From: Marinoscillum furvescens DSM 4134 | Lineage (GTDB): Bacteria; Bacteroidota; Bacteroidia; Cytophagales; Cyclobacteriaceae | DNA: 64,000 bases | Reading direction: 5' to 3' | Assembly: GCF_003386095.1 (NCBI RefSeq) | Contig: NZ_QREG01000011.1 | Span: forward strand, 1 to 64,000 | In this document: piece after piece, positions 1 through 8,414 of the stretch | Position numbering within the stretch: the stretch's first letter is position 1 | Layout: each line of letters opens with the position of its first letter | Made by a program: the position numbers and the translations under genes | The notes under the pieces: model-generated | Database searches by the model: none | Seen by the model: the letters and a program-made list of their open reading frames with translations, nothing else | Told to the model about the DNA's origin: nothing

Positions 1-86
1 CGTACGTACGGTGGTGTGAGAGGGCTGAAGTAAAGAAGAAATCCTTTCCGGGTTTCCGAAGGTCTAAAAGTCTCCTTTACTTTGCT

Positions 87-467
87 CTACTCGATCATTT
101 CAGTGGTGGGCGTATAGAAAAACTGCTCAAGCACGACCTTGCCATCTTTTACCTGATAGAGGCATAGCTCATCCCATTCAGAAGGTTCATCAAAGCCCTT
201 GAGTTTTACTTTCATGCGCATGCGGCAGGTAAAATAATCATCCGCAGCAAGTGGATCTGAAATCTCACTTTCCAATACTTCTTCCACCATGTCACGCCAT
301 TGATCTCCTTTGGCCTGGAGCTCATCCATACCATGTGTGGTCTTCCAGCCACCTTCTTCAGGTTCTTTGCTCACTATTTCAGGAGCGTAGAGTTCCAGGT
401 ATACCTGCTCGTATTTTCCTGCTCTACATAGGTTAACTAGCTTTTCTGCAATCTCTTGAGTTGTCAT
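87..467 (-). CDS. SnoaL/NTF2-like protein
   Basis: About 126 residues. It looks like a small cone-shaped SnoaL/NTF2-fold protein: an N-terminal helix pair (MTTQEIAEKLVNLCRAGKY), a YAPEIV-type segment, then alternating beta strands ending in VVLEQFFYTP. The open frame extends 18 codons further upstream, but that extension is unlike the family, so the Met at 467 is chosen. Substrate and reaction are unknown; such proteins are often annotated as ketosteroid-isomerase-like and many have no known activity. It sits alone, downstream of the TonB receptor gene on the same strand with a gap of about 77 bases. Confidence 0.75.
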   Translation of the reverse strand: MTTQEIAEKLVNLCRAGKYEQVYLELYAPEIVSKEPEEGGWKTTHGMDELQAKGDQWRDMVEEVLESEISDPLAADDYFTCRMRMKVKLKGFDEPSEWDELCLYQVKDGKVVLEQFFYTPTTEMIE

Positions 468-544
468 TTCGATTTGATGTTTAGTGAAATAATGACTCAA
501 AGAAAGAAGGGCGAGTGACAACCCTATGTCACTCCATTTTGCAT

Positions 545-3049
545 TTACTGAAAAGCAATACGGAGCTGCAAATTAGGCGTAAAGCCAAGCGCCTGGTTGT
601 CTATGCGTTCAGGACTGTCTTCATAGATATAGTAGGAGTTTACCACATTGGTTCGGTTGGTGAGGTTCCAAAGCGAAATCCCGACGGTTCCTACCAGATG
701 TTCAGACCACTGCCGCTGATATCCTGCGGAGAGATCCCAACGAAAATAGTGGGGCAGGTTTGCGCTATTGGGCACCGCAAACACCAGGGCATTAGCTTCC
801 TGACTGGCAGCATCGTCCAGCGGAGTGTATGGCCGGCCAGTATGCCAATTGGCTGCTGTAGACAAGGTGAACTGGTCGATTTCTATGCGGATTCCCGACG
901 AGATCAAATGGCGAATATCGAAATTGCTTCTAAACTCCGGTGGAACCAGATCTCCAAAGAAATAGTGGTTATAGGTCCAGGTGTAGTTTAGCCAGCCGGA
1001 AAAGGTTTCAAACTGCGGGTTGATCAGGGCTTCCATGCCGTAGCTGGAGGTTTCACCATCTACACGCGAACGTTCATATTGGTTTTGAAATCCCTGACTA
1101 GCCGAAGCTACACCGTTGATATGTCTGTAAAAACCCTCTACGCTAAGCAGCCAGTTTTTGGTTTCTACAGAAGGCCCTACAGATACCTGGTGGCTAACCA
1201 AAAGCGGAATGTTCTCTTCATTGGCAAGCACCCATTTACGCTTTTCCACTCCCAGAAAGTCATCCTGAAAATCAATGATCTGTGTGAGGTGCTGGCTCTT
1301 CCGCTCCGCTTTGGCTTCCACATACATTTTACTACTAAGTGCATGTGTGATTGATAAACGAGGTTCGACTACCACCTTGTTCAATGGAAGAAAAATCGAT
1401 GACCGTAGCCCTCCATATACTCGTGTGCGCAGAGTGGGGCTGGTCCAATCTACACTGCCATAAGGAGCCAATACACGCATGACTTCCTTGATATCCGAGC
1501 GAAACTCTGGTCGGTTGATGGTGCGGTAATTGCGAACCCCAAGCTCCTGAAAGCTTCCTCCGATAACCCATCGCCAGTTTTGATTAGGGGAGTAGGTCCA
1601 CTCTTCACGCAGCCCCACATCCAGCACTTCATTTTCCTGGTCTAGCCGCTGGCTATTCGTCACGTCATTATTGGTGGCCGAGAGCAGGTATTCGGAGTAA
1701 TGAAACGATGACAATAGCGACCACTTTTTTCGGCTGTAGGTATGCGAAAGGCCTAGTAGCAAACTACCCTGAGCTAAGGAGCTCTCCCGGTTTTCATCTT
1801 GAGCATTCGATGATTGTCGCTGCTGGTAGCTTAATTCGTTTTGGATATATAAACTATTAAAGGATAGGTGGTTATGATTGTTTATCTTCCGAAATAGTTG
1901 AGCTGTGAAATCCTGAAATGTAAATTGCTCTTTGGTTTGAATGATGTCCGGATTTCTGACTTGTGCCCGCACTTCCGTGTCATTAAATGCCCGGTTGTAG
2001 TAACGCTGATAAGTTGGGGTAGCGATCAAATTTCCGGGACCAATTCTGGCTGCCAACTGCAGCCCTGAGTCATTGGCTAGCGGAGCTTTCAACAGCACGT
2101 CTCCGTACAGCATGTTAGCACCGGCTTCTGCCACCAGGCTCGTGTTTTGCTGATCGGCTGCCTGCATGAGAATATGACCAGAGGTGCCTCCACCATAGCG
2201 TGCAGGAGTTCCGTTTTTTATTACTCTCACCCGATTTGTAATGCGAGGGTTTACTGCAGTAATCAACCCAAAAAAATGCCCTGGCTGATACAACCGAATA
2301 CCTTCCCAGCTCAGGTTGTGCTGGTCGTTGCTGGCACCGCGAATATTGAGATGAGAGACGGTTTCATTAAAACTCTGTATGCCGGGCAGCACTTGCAGGG
2401 AGTGCAATACATCTGCTTCCGTCATGCCGGCAAGTACGCCAATTTCCGAAAGGTTCAGTGCAATAGCTCCATTTGAGTTTTTGCTAATACCTGGAGCTAC
2501 ATAGTGCTGCACAGTGACTGCCTCGAGTTCTGTAATCGACTCATGCAAGACTATGGGCAAACAGGGGGATGGCTGGCGAGTTATACGCACCTGCCTGGGC
2601 TTGTAGGCTACATGCTGGAAGGTAATCAAGGAATCCGCCGAGCTTAGATCTAACTCAAAATATCCCGAGGAATCAGTTCGGCTAAAGGTGCCTTCTGTAC
2701 GTACGGACACTCCTTCTATGGGAGAGCCCTGGGGGTTCACTACCTTCCCACAAGCTCGCGTAATGTTCGGATGTATTAGAAAATAATCATTCTCGATGCC
2801 TTCCACTTTCAGGTTGAAATTGGCGCCAACGAAGGTGATTGCCTCCATTAAAGTCAGACTATCGGGCGGTGGAGCAAGTTTCAGGTGTCCAACCTGACTC
2901 CCCACATAATTGAAATGCACATCGTACTGGGCCTCTAATAGCTCAAAATATGCCTCAAGAGAAATGTCTTTTTCCTGAGCAATAAGTGGTTGATAGCCAG
3001 GAAATAAGAGGGAAAGCGTTAAAACGATTAGAGAAATCCATCTATTCAC
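545..3049 (-). CDS. TonB-dependent receptor with STN and carboxypeptidase-regulatory-like domains
   Basis: An 834-residue outer membrane receptor. A signal peptide (about 1-24, ending PLIAQ) is followed by an STN signalling domain (about 28-95), a carboxypeptidase-regulatory-like beta domain (about 96-165, GKVVNPQGSPIEGVSV), a plug (about 195-300, with LNIRGASNDQHN and ARYGGGTSGHI) and a 22-strand-type barrel ending LQLRIAFQ. The STN domain implies signalling through the adjacent FecR anti-sigma factor. Its start overlaps the end of fecR by 8 bases, so the two are translationally coupled. The ligand cannot be read from the sequence. No SusD-like partner is adjacent, so this is a FecA-type rather than a SusCD locus. 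Confidence 0.92.
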   Translation of the reverse strand: MNRWISLIVLTLSLLFPGYQPLIAQEKDISLEAYFELLEAQYDVHFNYVGSQVGHLKLAPPPDSLTLMEAITFVGANFNLKVEGIENDYFLIHPNITRACGKVVNPQGSPIEGVSVRTEGTFSRTDSSGYFELDLSSADSLITFQHVAYKPRQVRITRQPSPCLPIVLHESITELEAVTVQHYVAPGISKNSNGAIALNLSEIGVLAGMTEADVLHSLQVLPGIQSFNETVSHLNIRGASNDQHNLSWEGIRLYQPGHFFGLITAVNPRITNRVRVIKNGTPARYGGGTSGHILMQAADQQNTSLVAEAGANMLYGDVLLKAPLANDSGLQLAARIGPGNLIATPTYQRYYNRAFNDTEVRAQVRNPDIIQTKEQFTFQDFTAQLFRKINNHNHLSFNSLYIQNELSYQQRQSSNAQDENRESSLAQGSLLLGLSHTYSRKKWSLLSSFHYSEYLLSATNNDVTNSQRLDQENEVLDVGLREEWTYSPNQNWRWVIGGSFQELGVRNYRTINRPEFRSDIKEVMRVLAPYGSVDWTSPTLRTRVYGGLRSSIFLPLNKVVVEPRLSITHALSSKMYVEAKAERKSQHLTQIIDFQDDFLGVEKRKWVLANEENIPLLVSHQVSVGPSVETKNWLLSVEGFYRHINGVASASQGFQNQYERSRVDGETSSYGMEALINPQFETFSGWLNYTWTYNHYFFGDLVPPEFRSNFDIRHLISSGIRIEIDQFTLSTAANWHTGRPYTPLDDAASQEANALVFAVPNSANLPHYFRWDLSAGYQRQWSEHLVGTVGISLWNLTNRTNVVNSYYIYEDSPERIDNQALGFTPNLQLRIAFQ

Positions 3050-3944
3050 GCTTCAATATTACCTCATCACCAGCAATTTCGTAAGCATATCCTACAGGAA
3101 TCATGACTGCATCCAAGGCAACATTGAGGTTATTATTCGGAAAAGATCCAGTAAACATTTCATTACTATCAACAGGTGATATTGTAATTCCATATTGGGT
3201 TTCAAGCGCCTTTACTACTACTTTAAATGGCACCCGCTCAAACTGCGAAAGTCCTTCCGCTATCCAGGCCGGGCGATTCATCGCAGAAATATTCCTTAGC
3301 TCCAAAGGCGCCAGGTCAAGGCTGCGAGCCAGCTGATTAGGTTTCAGTATTATTTTATTTTCAATGTTGGCAACCCGTACGCTTCCTTCATAGCAGGCCA
3401 CTTCATAGTACTCATTATATGACCGCACGTTAAATTGCGTGCCCAGCACTTCTACTGTGCCAGGCTCGCTTGTCACTGTAAATCTCTCACCCTTGCGCAC
3501 TTCAAAAAAAGCTTCGCCTGTAAGCGCTACTTCACGGTTTTCATTCCATTGCTCCTTGTTGTATGTCAACCTGGCGCCAGCATTGAGCCATACCTTACTC
3601 GAGTCAGGGAGGTAATGCAGTTCTGTGTTTTGGGCTTCAGCCATCACCGTGGTAGCCTGTGGGGCCTGGAAGAAATACAGCACTACAGCCGCTGTGATCA
3701 GCACAAAAACTGCGGCTGCCTTCCAAACATGGCGATACATGGAAACCACAGGTGTAGAATCTTCAGCCAACGCACGCTCCAGCTCTTGCTCCACGTCATA
3801 GGCAGGCGCTTTGAAAGCCTGTATGGCACGATCCAGGCGTTCAAGCTTTTGGAGTTCGCCGGAAGCCTGGAGCTGCGAACGCTCCTCATCAGTGAGCGTG
3901 CCCTGGAGCCACTTTTCTATCAATATGTTGTTTGATTCTTTCAT
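3042..3944 (-). CDS. FecR-family anti-sigma factor
   Basis: A 300-residue single-pass inner membrane regulator. The cytoplasmic N-terminal segment (1-73) should bind the ECF sigma factor. One membrane helix lies at about 74-92 (WKAAAVFVLITAAVVLYFF). The periplasmic FecR domain (about 105-200) shows LPDSSKVWLNAGARLTY, GEAFFEV and VLGTQFNVRSY, and a C-terminal DUF4974-like STN-related domain follows (about 230-300, ending VILKRE). In the family it relays occupancy of the TonB receptor to the sigma factor. It lies between the sigma gene and the receptor gene in the standard Bacteroidota order. Confidence 0.93.
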   Translation of the reverse strand: MKESNNILIEKWLQGTLTDEERSQLQASGELQKLERLDRAIQAFKAPAYDVEQELERALAEDSTPVVSMYRHVWKAAAVFVLITAAVVLYFFQAPQATTVMAEAQNTELHYLPDSSKVWLNAGARLTYNKEQWNENREVALTGEAFFEVRKGERFTVTSEPGTVEVLGTQFNVRSYNEYYEVACYEGSVRVANIENKIILKPNQLARSLDLAPLELRNISAMNRPAWIAEGLSQFERVPFKVVVKALETQYGITISPVDSNEMFTGSFPNNNLNVALDAVMIPVGYAYEIAGDEVILKRE

Positions 3945-4000
3945 GCCTTATTAATACAACAGGTCAATTATCGGTTTTCCTACCGGCCGTAGCATAAATC

Positions 4001-4504
4001 TCACAGCCCTTCCACTTTTTCACGCAGGATGGCCAGCGCTTTATAGATCCGTTTTTCTACAGCTTTGCGCGAAATGCCCAACATATCGGCGATCTCCTGA
4101 TGCTTTTTGCCTTCCACACGATTGAGCATAAAGGTCACGCGTTGCTCTTCTGTAAGGCTGTCAAGTGCTTCTTGCAGCTGATCCATGTATTCTGCCTCTT
4201 CCATCACATACTCAGGCGACTCGTTGGTATTTCCCGAATGTGGAAGTTGCTCATAGCTCCAGGCTGTTTTTTGACGTGAAATTACATTTAACGTAAGATT
4301 GTTGGCTACCGTAAACAAAAATCCTCTGGCTTTCTCAGGAAGTACTTTTTTGCAGTTGTCCCACAGCTTGCTGAAAGCATCCTGTACCAGGTCTCGTGGG
4401 TTATACTGAGCACCGTATTTATAATACAAAAATTTGTAGAGCTCTTCCGAGTAGTTTTTGAAAAGCTCGCTAAATACTTTTTCGCTACATACATCTTTCT
4501 CCAT
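4001..4504 (-). CDS. ECF RNA polymerase sigma factor (sigma-70 family)
   Basis: 167 residues with region 2 (about 10-78, including NPRDLVQDAFSKLWDN and ARGFLFTVANNLTLN) and region 4 (about 118-167, EQRVTFMLNRVEGKKHQEIADMLGISRKAVEKR in segments), the helix-turn-helix that reads the -35 element. It is the first gene of the sigma/FecR/TonB receptor cassette, 56 bases ahead of fecR. It presumably drives this cassette when the receptor binds its ligand; other targets are unknown. Confidence 0.93.
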   Translation of the reverse strand: MEKDVCSEKVFSELFKNYSEELYKFLYYKYGAQYNPRDLVQDAFSKLWDNCKKVLPEKARGFLFTVANNLTLNVISRQKTAWSYEQLPHSGNTNESPEYVMEEAEYMDQLQEALDSLTEEQRVTFMLNRVEGKKHQEIADMLGISRKAVEKRIYKALAILREKVEGL

Positions 4505-4614
4505 AGCTTGTCAGATTGGAACGTAAGATTAAGTCAAAATGGGCATAGAAACCAACAGCATAAAATAAATAGCATGGCTGGTAGGAGAAATCCAACTTAT
4601 TCTGTTTTTAATTT

Positions 4615-5673
4615 GTGAGAATAGGAATCAAATTATCGATCATCATCAAATTCGGTACCATCATAGCGATATTGCTGGTCCTGGCCGCAGGCTGTCAGGA
4701 GGCCTATGTAGACACGCTGCCTGCTGATCAGCGGGACGCACTGGATGCCAATCACTCCGCAGTAGATCTTGCTACACGCATGGTGATGCTCGATGGCTCT
4801 GCAGACAATGCGCTCGACGGGATGAGTTGTGCTGCTGTGGTTTATCCTATTACCGTAGAGCGAAGTGATCAGCTGGAGACTTTAACTGGTCCAGAGGATT
4901 TAGCTCAACTGTTGCTAGACAGCATCGAGTTTGAGTTGGAGTTTCCAGTTACCCTGCAGCTGGCAGACTACAGCATGATAACACTTACAGATGATGACCA
5001 ACTGGAAGATCTGCAGGAAAACTGTGTGGAGGGTGGTGGTGACCCAGATATAGAGTGTATAGATTTTGACTATCCCGTGCAGCTGTTGGCTTTTGATACT
5101 ATCACGGAAGTGAGTAATTCGGTAGTGCTCACCAATGATGAGCAGGCGTACGCTTTTTTTACTTCCATGGAGAGCAACGTCATAAGTTTTGATTGGCCTA
5201 TTGGGCTCATAACGCGTTCAGGTGAACAACTGACTGTACAAGCTCACAGCGAGCTTCAGGCCGACCTGGAGCACTATGCCTCTAGCTGTGATGAAGGGGA
5301 TGTGGTGCCCGAACTTGACTTTGAAGATGAGGAGCGGGTAGAGGACCATGAGTTGTTTCAGTACCTGACGGGTGCCGTATGGGACGTAGCTGAACTGAGC
5401 GTAGAGGGAGAGCTCCAAACTCAATATTTTGAAAGCCTTGAATTCACCTTTAATCAGGATTTTACCATCGATGCTACTTACCAGGAGGAAAACTTAGTAG
5501 GGGAATGGGAGCTGGAAATAGAGCAGGAGCTTATTCTGGCCATCGATCTGGATACGGAGTTTGAAAATCAGGAGCTGATCAATGATGAGTGGCACGTAGT
5601 GAGCTACACTGCCGATAGCCTAATCGCCAACTCTGAATCTGGAGACAAAACCCTGCGACTAACGACCAGGTAA
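4615..5673 (+). CDS. acidic lipoprotein of unknown function
   Basis: 352 residues from a GTG start. The N-terminus is a hydrophobic helix followed by the lipobox LAAGC (Cys27), so it should be a lipoprotein. The mature part is strongly acidic (many E/D, e.g. DFEDEERVEDHE and ELEIEQELILAIDLDTEFE). It carries a Cys-containing segment CVEGGGDPDIECIDFDYPVQL and a C-terminal lipocalin-like beta stretch (LTGAVWDVAELSVEGE to LTTR) reminiscent of domains that measure loss of fit. It is divergent from the sigma operon and convergent with the next gene, with a 1-base gap. I do not recognise the family; calcium binding through the acidic patches is only a guess. Confidence 0.8.
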   Translation: MRIGIKLSIIIKFGTIIAILLVLAAGCQEAYVDTLPADQRDALDANHSAVDLATRMVMLDGSADNALDGMSCAAVVYPITVERSDQLETLTGPEDLAQLLLDSIEFELEFPVTLQLADYSMITLTDDDQLEDLQENCVEGGGDPDIECIDFDYPVQLLAFDTITEVSNSVVLTNDEQAYAFFTSMESNVISFDWPIGLITRSGEQLTVQAHSELQADLEHYASSCDEGDVVPELDFEDEERVEDHELFQYLTGAVWDVAELSVEGELQTQYFESLEFTFNQDFTIDATYQEENLVGEWELEIEQELILAIDLDTEFENQELINDEWHVVSYTADSLIANSESGDKTLRLTTR

Positions 5674-5674
5674 A

Positions 5675-6346
5675 CTATGCCTGCCCAAGTCGCTCCACGT
5701 ACTGCTGTATAAACTCCTCCTTGCGTTTGGTGCGGTACTGCATCACCCATCGTGGGTGCGGCACGGTTTCTATGGCATCAAAAAGTCCGTGCTTCTTATT
5801 GAGCTCCTGCAAAAACTTTAAGTTTTGGCCCTGCCCAATGCTAAAAGCGATCTGCCGGCTACAGGGAAAAGGCAGCTGCTCACGTATACGGTCCAGCGCA
5901 TAGTGCTCAAACAGTGGCTTCCACCCTTCGATATCGTAATAATTGAGGTTTTTGCCATCTCTCACAAAGCCCAAAGGAGATAAGGCAGAGATGTAAAACT
6001 TGCTGTAAAAAGCTTTGGGCCCTCCATAAGCATCAATCATCTCGTAAACGAAACGGCTGCTGAGCTCCGCACGCTTGTCAAACGCATTGGGTATGCTGCA
6101 GTCTTCCTCCATTTTGATGGGGTCCGTAAACGGCACACCCGTAATACCACCTCCAAACCTACCCGGGTTGATGCCAAATAGGATGATCCGTTCATTGGTG
6201 TCGCTGTAATATTTCTGATAAAAGGCCGTGGTGACACGCCAGGCTTCCTCATCTTTGTAGGGATTCATGACGCCCACATCTGCGGGCAGGCCGTCTGGTG
6301 GCGTGAGCGTTTGGTAAAAGCGAAGAATATGGTCTGCTACAGTCAT
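5675..6346 (-). CDS. SMUG2-like uracil-DNA glycosylase family protein
   Basis: 223 residues. The signature GINPGRFGGGITGVPFTDP (58-76) matches the catalytic GMNPGPFGMxQTGVPFG loop of SMUG-type uracil-DNA glycosylases, and PHPRW (196-200) supplies the His of the DNA-intercalation motif (H-P-S/R). These are the two active-site elements of the superfamily. The length and the Bacteroidota context fit the SMUG2/DUF4918 branch. The expected role is base excision repair, removing uracil or oxidised pyrimidines; the exact lesion range is not readable. It is divergent from the pseudouridine synthase gene with 20 bases between the starts, so the two share a promoter region. Confidence 0.85.
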   Translation of the reverse strand: MTVADHILRFYQTLTPPDGLPADVGVMNPYKDEEAWRVTTAFYQKYYSDTNERIILFGINPGRFGGGITGVPFTDPIKMEEDCSIPNAFDKRAELSSRFVYEMIDAYGGPKAFYSKFYISALSPLGFVRDGKNLNYYDIEGWKPLFEHYALDRIREQLPFPCSRQIAFSIGQGQNLKFLQELNKKHGLFDAIETVPHPRWVMQYRTKRKEEFIQQYVERLGQA

Positions 6347-6366
6347 GAAGCGAAAGATAAAACACT

Positions 6367-6966
6367 ATGGCACGAAGCAAAAAGTATTTCATCATTTATA
6401 AGCCCTTCAAAGTACTGAGTCAGTTTACCGATGAAGACGGCAATGCCGGTTTGGGCAGCGTTTTTGATGTGCCCAAAGACGTATATCCCGTCGGGCGCCT
6501 GGACCTGGACAGTGAAGGCCTGCTGCTTCTGACCAACGATAAATACCTCAACGGCGCACTATTGAATCCGAAAAATGAACATCAGCGCACGTACTGGGTA
6601 GAGGTGGATGGCGAGCCCAGCCAGCAAGCCTTGCAGCAACTTCGCGATGGGGTGACCATCAACGTAAAAGGACCGTACGCCACACGCCCTTGTGAAGTGC
6701 AGGTCATAGATGCACCAGATCTGGCCGAGCGCAACCCTCCAGTCAATTATCAAAAACACCCCGTACGCACGTGGTTAGAAATCAAGCTGATCGAAGGTAA
6801 AAACCGACAGGTACGCAAAATGACCGCCAAAGTAGGGCATCCCACCTTGCGCCTGGTTCGTGTGGGTATCGAAGACCTGTCACTCTTTCCCCTACAGCCG
6901 GGTGAGCTCACCCAGATCAGTCGCAAAGCTCTTTACAAAAAGCTTCACATCGATCTACCACAATGA
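6367..6966 (+). CDS. RsuA/RluE-family rRNA pseudouridine synthase
   Basis: 199 residues without an S4 domain. The catalytic motif GRLDLDSEG (43-51, nucleophile Asp46) is followed by LLLLTND, then RTYWVEVDGEP and a C-terminal KLIEGKNRQVRKMTAKVGHPTLRLVRVGIEDLSL. The size and the lack of an S4 domain fit RluE (23S rRNA U2457) better than RsuA or RluB, but the target uridine is an inference. The RNA methyltransferase gene follows 59 bases downstream on the same strand, a plausible rRNA-modification pair. Confidence 0.88.
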   Translation: MARSKKYFIIYKPFKVLSQFTDEDGNAGLGSVFDVPKDVYPVGRLDLDSEGLLLLTNDKYLNGALLNPKNEHQRTYWVEVDGEPSQQALQQLRDGVTINVKGPYATRPCEVQVIDAPDLAERNPPVNYQKHPVRTWLEIKLIEGKNRQVRKMTAKVGHPTLRLVRVGIEDLSLFPLQPGELTQISRKALYKKLHIDLPQ

Positions 6967-7025
6967 GTAGGGCCGATTGACAGATAGTTTTTATCATTGC
7001 CAAACATCAAAAAAAACACTGAGCA

Positions 7026-8414
7026 GTGAGTCTGCCTGAAGCATTTGTAAACCAAACCAAAACCCTGCTGGGAACTGAAGCACCCAAAGTGCTAGCCACC
7101 ATCCAGGCCCATGAGCCTCCAGTGAGTATTCGGCTCAATGGCCAGAAACTCACTACCACGCCAGACCTGGCTGAGGTGCCGTGGGCACCAAATGGGTTTT
7201 ACCTGCCTGAGCGGCCTGTATTTACCAAAGATCCGTGGCTGCATGCCGGAGCTTACTATGTGCAGGAAGCCAGCTCTATGATGCTGGAGCAAGCCGTAGC
7301 TCAGTCGCGGCCCGAGCATCCCATCCGCGTTTTAGACCTCTGTGCAGCGCCTGGCGGCAAAAGCACTCATCTGCTGTCCATGCTACACGCAAATGATTGG
7401 CTGGTAGCCAATGAAGTGATACAGGCACGAGCACGCATTCTCCACGAAAACCTTGCTAAATGGGGAAGCGCTAATGCAGTAGTCACCTGCGATGACCCAG
7501 CTTCCTTTGGGCAGCTGGAAGGATTTTTTGACCTGGTAGTGGTAGACGCCCCATGCTCTGGAGAAGGGATGTTTCGAAAGGACCCTGCCGCTATAGCCGA
7601 ATGGTCACCCGAGCACGTGCAGCTGTGTGCCGACCGCCAGCGACGAATTTTGGCAGATGTATGGGATACCCTGACTTACGATGGAGTGCTGATCTACTCT
7701 ACCTGCACCTTCAATACCGACGAAAACGAACAAATGCTTGACTGGCTGCTACAAAACTTTGAAGCAGAACTCATCGCCATCAACTTGCAGCAGGAGTGGG
7801 GCGCACGTTCTTTTACTGACTCGGCAGCAGGTCATAAAATGATCCCCGGACTGGTGCAGGGCGAAGGCTATTGCTTTTTTGTGCTTCGCAAAAAGAACGG
7901 TGCCGACAGGTGGGAAGCAGAAGGACTTTCGCGGCGCAAAGCACGCAAGCAGCGCGGAAAACGCGTGGCAAAGGAGATAGAGGTCAAAGGCCTCCGGTCG
8001 GTTGATGGCCTGAAAGTAATAGCGCAAGACCAACTACTCGTAGCTACGCCATTTCCTCAAGAGCTGGACGCCCTACGAAAACATGTTCGCGTGGAAAAGT
8101 CTGGAGTACTGCTAGGAGAGCAGAAAAAAAACAAGGTAGTTCCGGCCCATGAGTTTGCGCTAAGCGACTTATTAGAATCTGATAGCTATCCTGCTGTGGA
8201 GCTCACCTATGAGCAGGCACTGAGCTACCTGATGAAGGCCCCCTTTGACATGCAAGCCGATAGGGGATTTCAGACCGTGCAGTATGCGGGACAAACCCTG
8301 GGGTGGATCAATCACCTCGGCAACCGCTTCAACAACTTATATCCGGCCAACTGGCGGATACAGAAAGATTTTAGGGCTGAAAAGCCATGGACCTTACAAA
8401 CATACTTTGAATGA
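7026..8414 (+). CDS. RsmF/NOL1-NOP2-Sun family rRNA cytosine-C5 methyltransferase
   Basis: 462 residues from a GTG start. The SAM-binding motif is DLCAAPGGKSTH (104-115). The two catalytic cysteines are C177 in DAPCSGEGMFRKDP and C227 in STCTFNTDENE, as expected for RNA m5C methyltransferases. The C-terminal roughly 170 residues, with basic linker RRKARKQRGKR and ending in a PUA-like fold (GWINHLGNRFNNLYPANWRI), are typical of the RsmF/YebU branch that modifies 16S rRNA. The stop overlaps the start of the next gene (ATGA), so it is co-translated with the GH13-fold lipoprotein. Confidence 0.9.
   Translation: MSLPEAFVNQTKTLLGTEAPKVLATIQAHEPPVSIRLNGQKLTTTPDLAEVPWAPNGFYLPERPVFTKDPWLHAGAYYVQEASSMMLEQAVAQSRPEHPIRVLDLCAAPGGKSTHLLSMLHANDWLVANEVIQARARILHENLAKWGSANAVVTCDDPASFGQLEGFFDLVVVDAPCSGEGMFRKDPAAIAEWSPEHVQLCADRQRRILADVWDTLTYDGVLIYSTCTFNTDENEQMLDWLLQNFEAELIAINLQQEWGARSFTDSAAGHKMIPGLVQGEGYCFFVLRKKNGADRWEAEGLSRRKARKQRGKRVAKEIEVKGLRSVDGLKVIAQDQLLVATPFPQELDALRKHVRVEKSGVLLGEQKKNKVVPAHEFALSDLLESDSYPAVELTYEQALSYLMKAPFDMQADRGFQTVQYAGQTLGWINHLGNRFNNLYPANWRIQKDFRAEKPWTLQTYFE

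Noticed and set aside
515-1463. Forward frames antisense to the TonB receptor
   Set aside because: Shadow frames; the minus-strand receptor has full domain structure.
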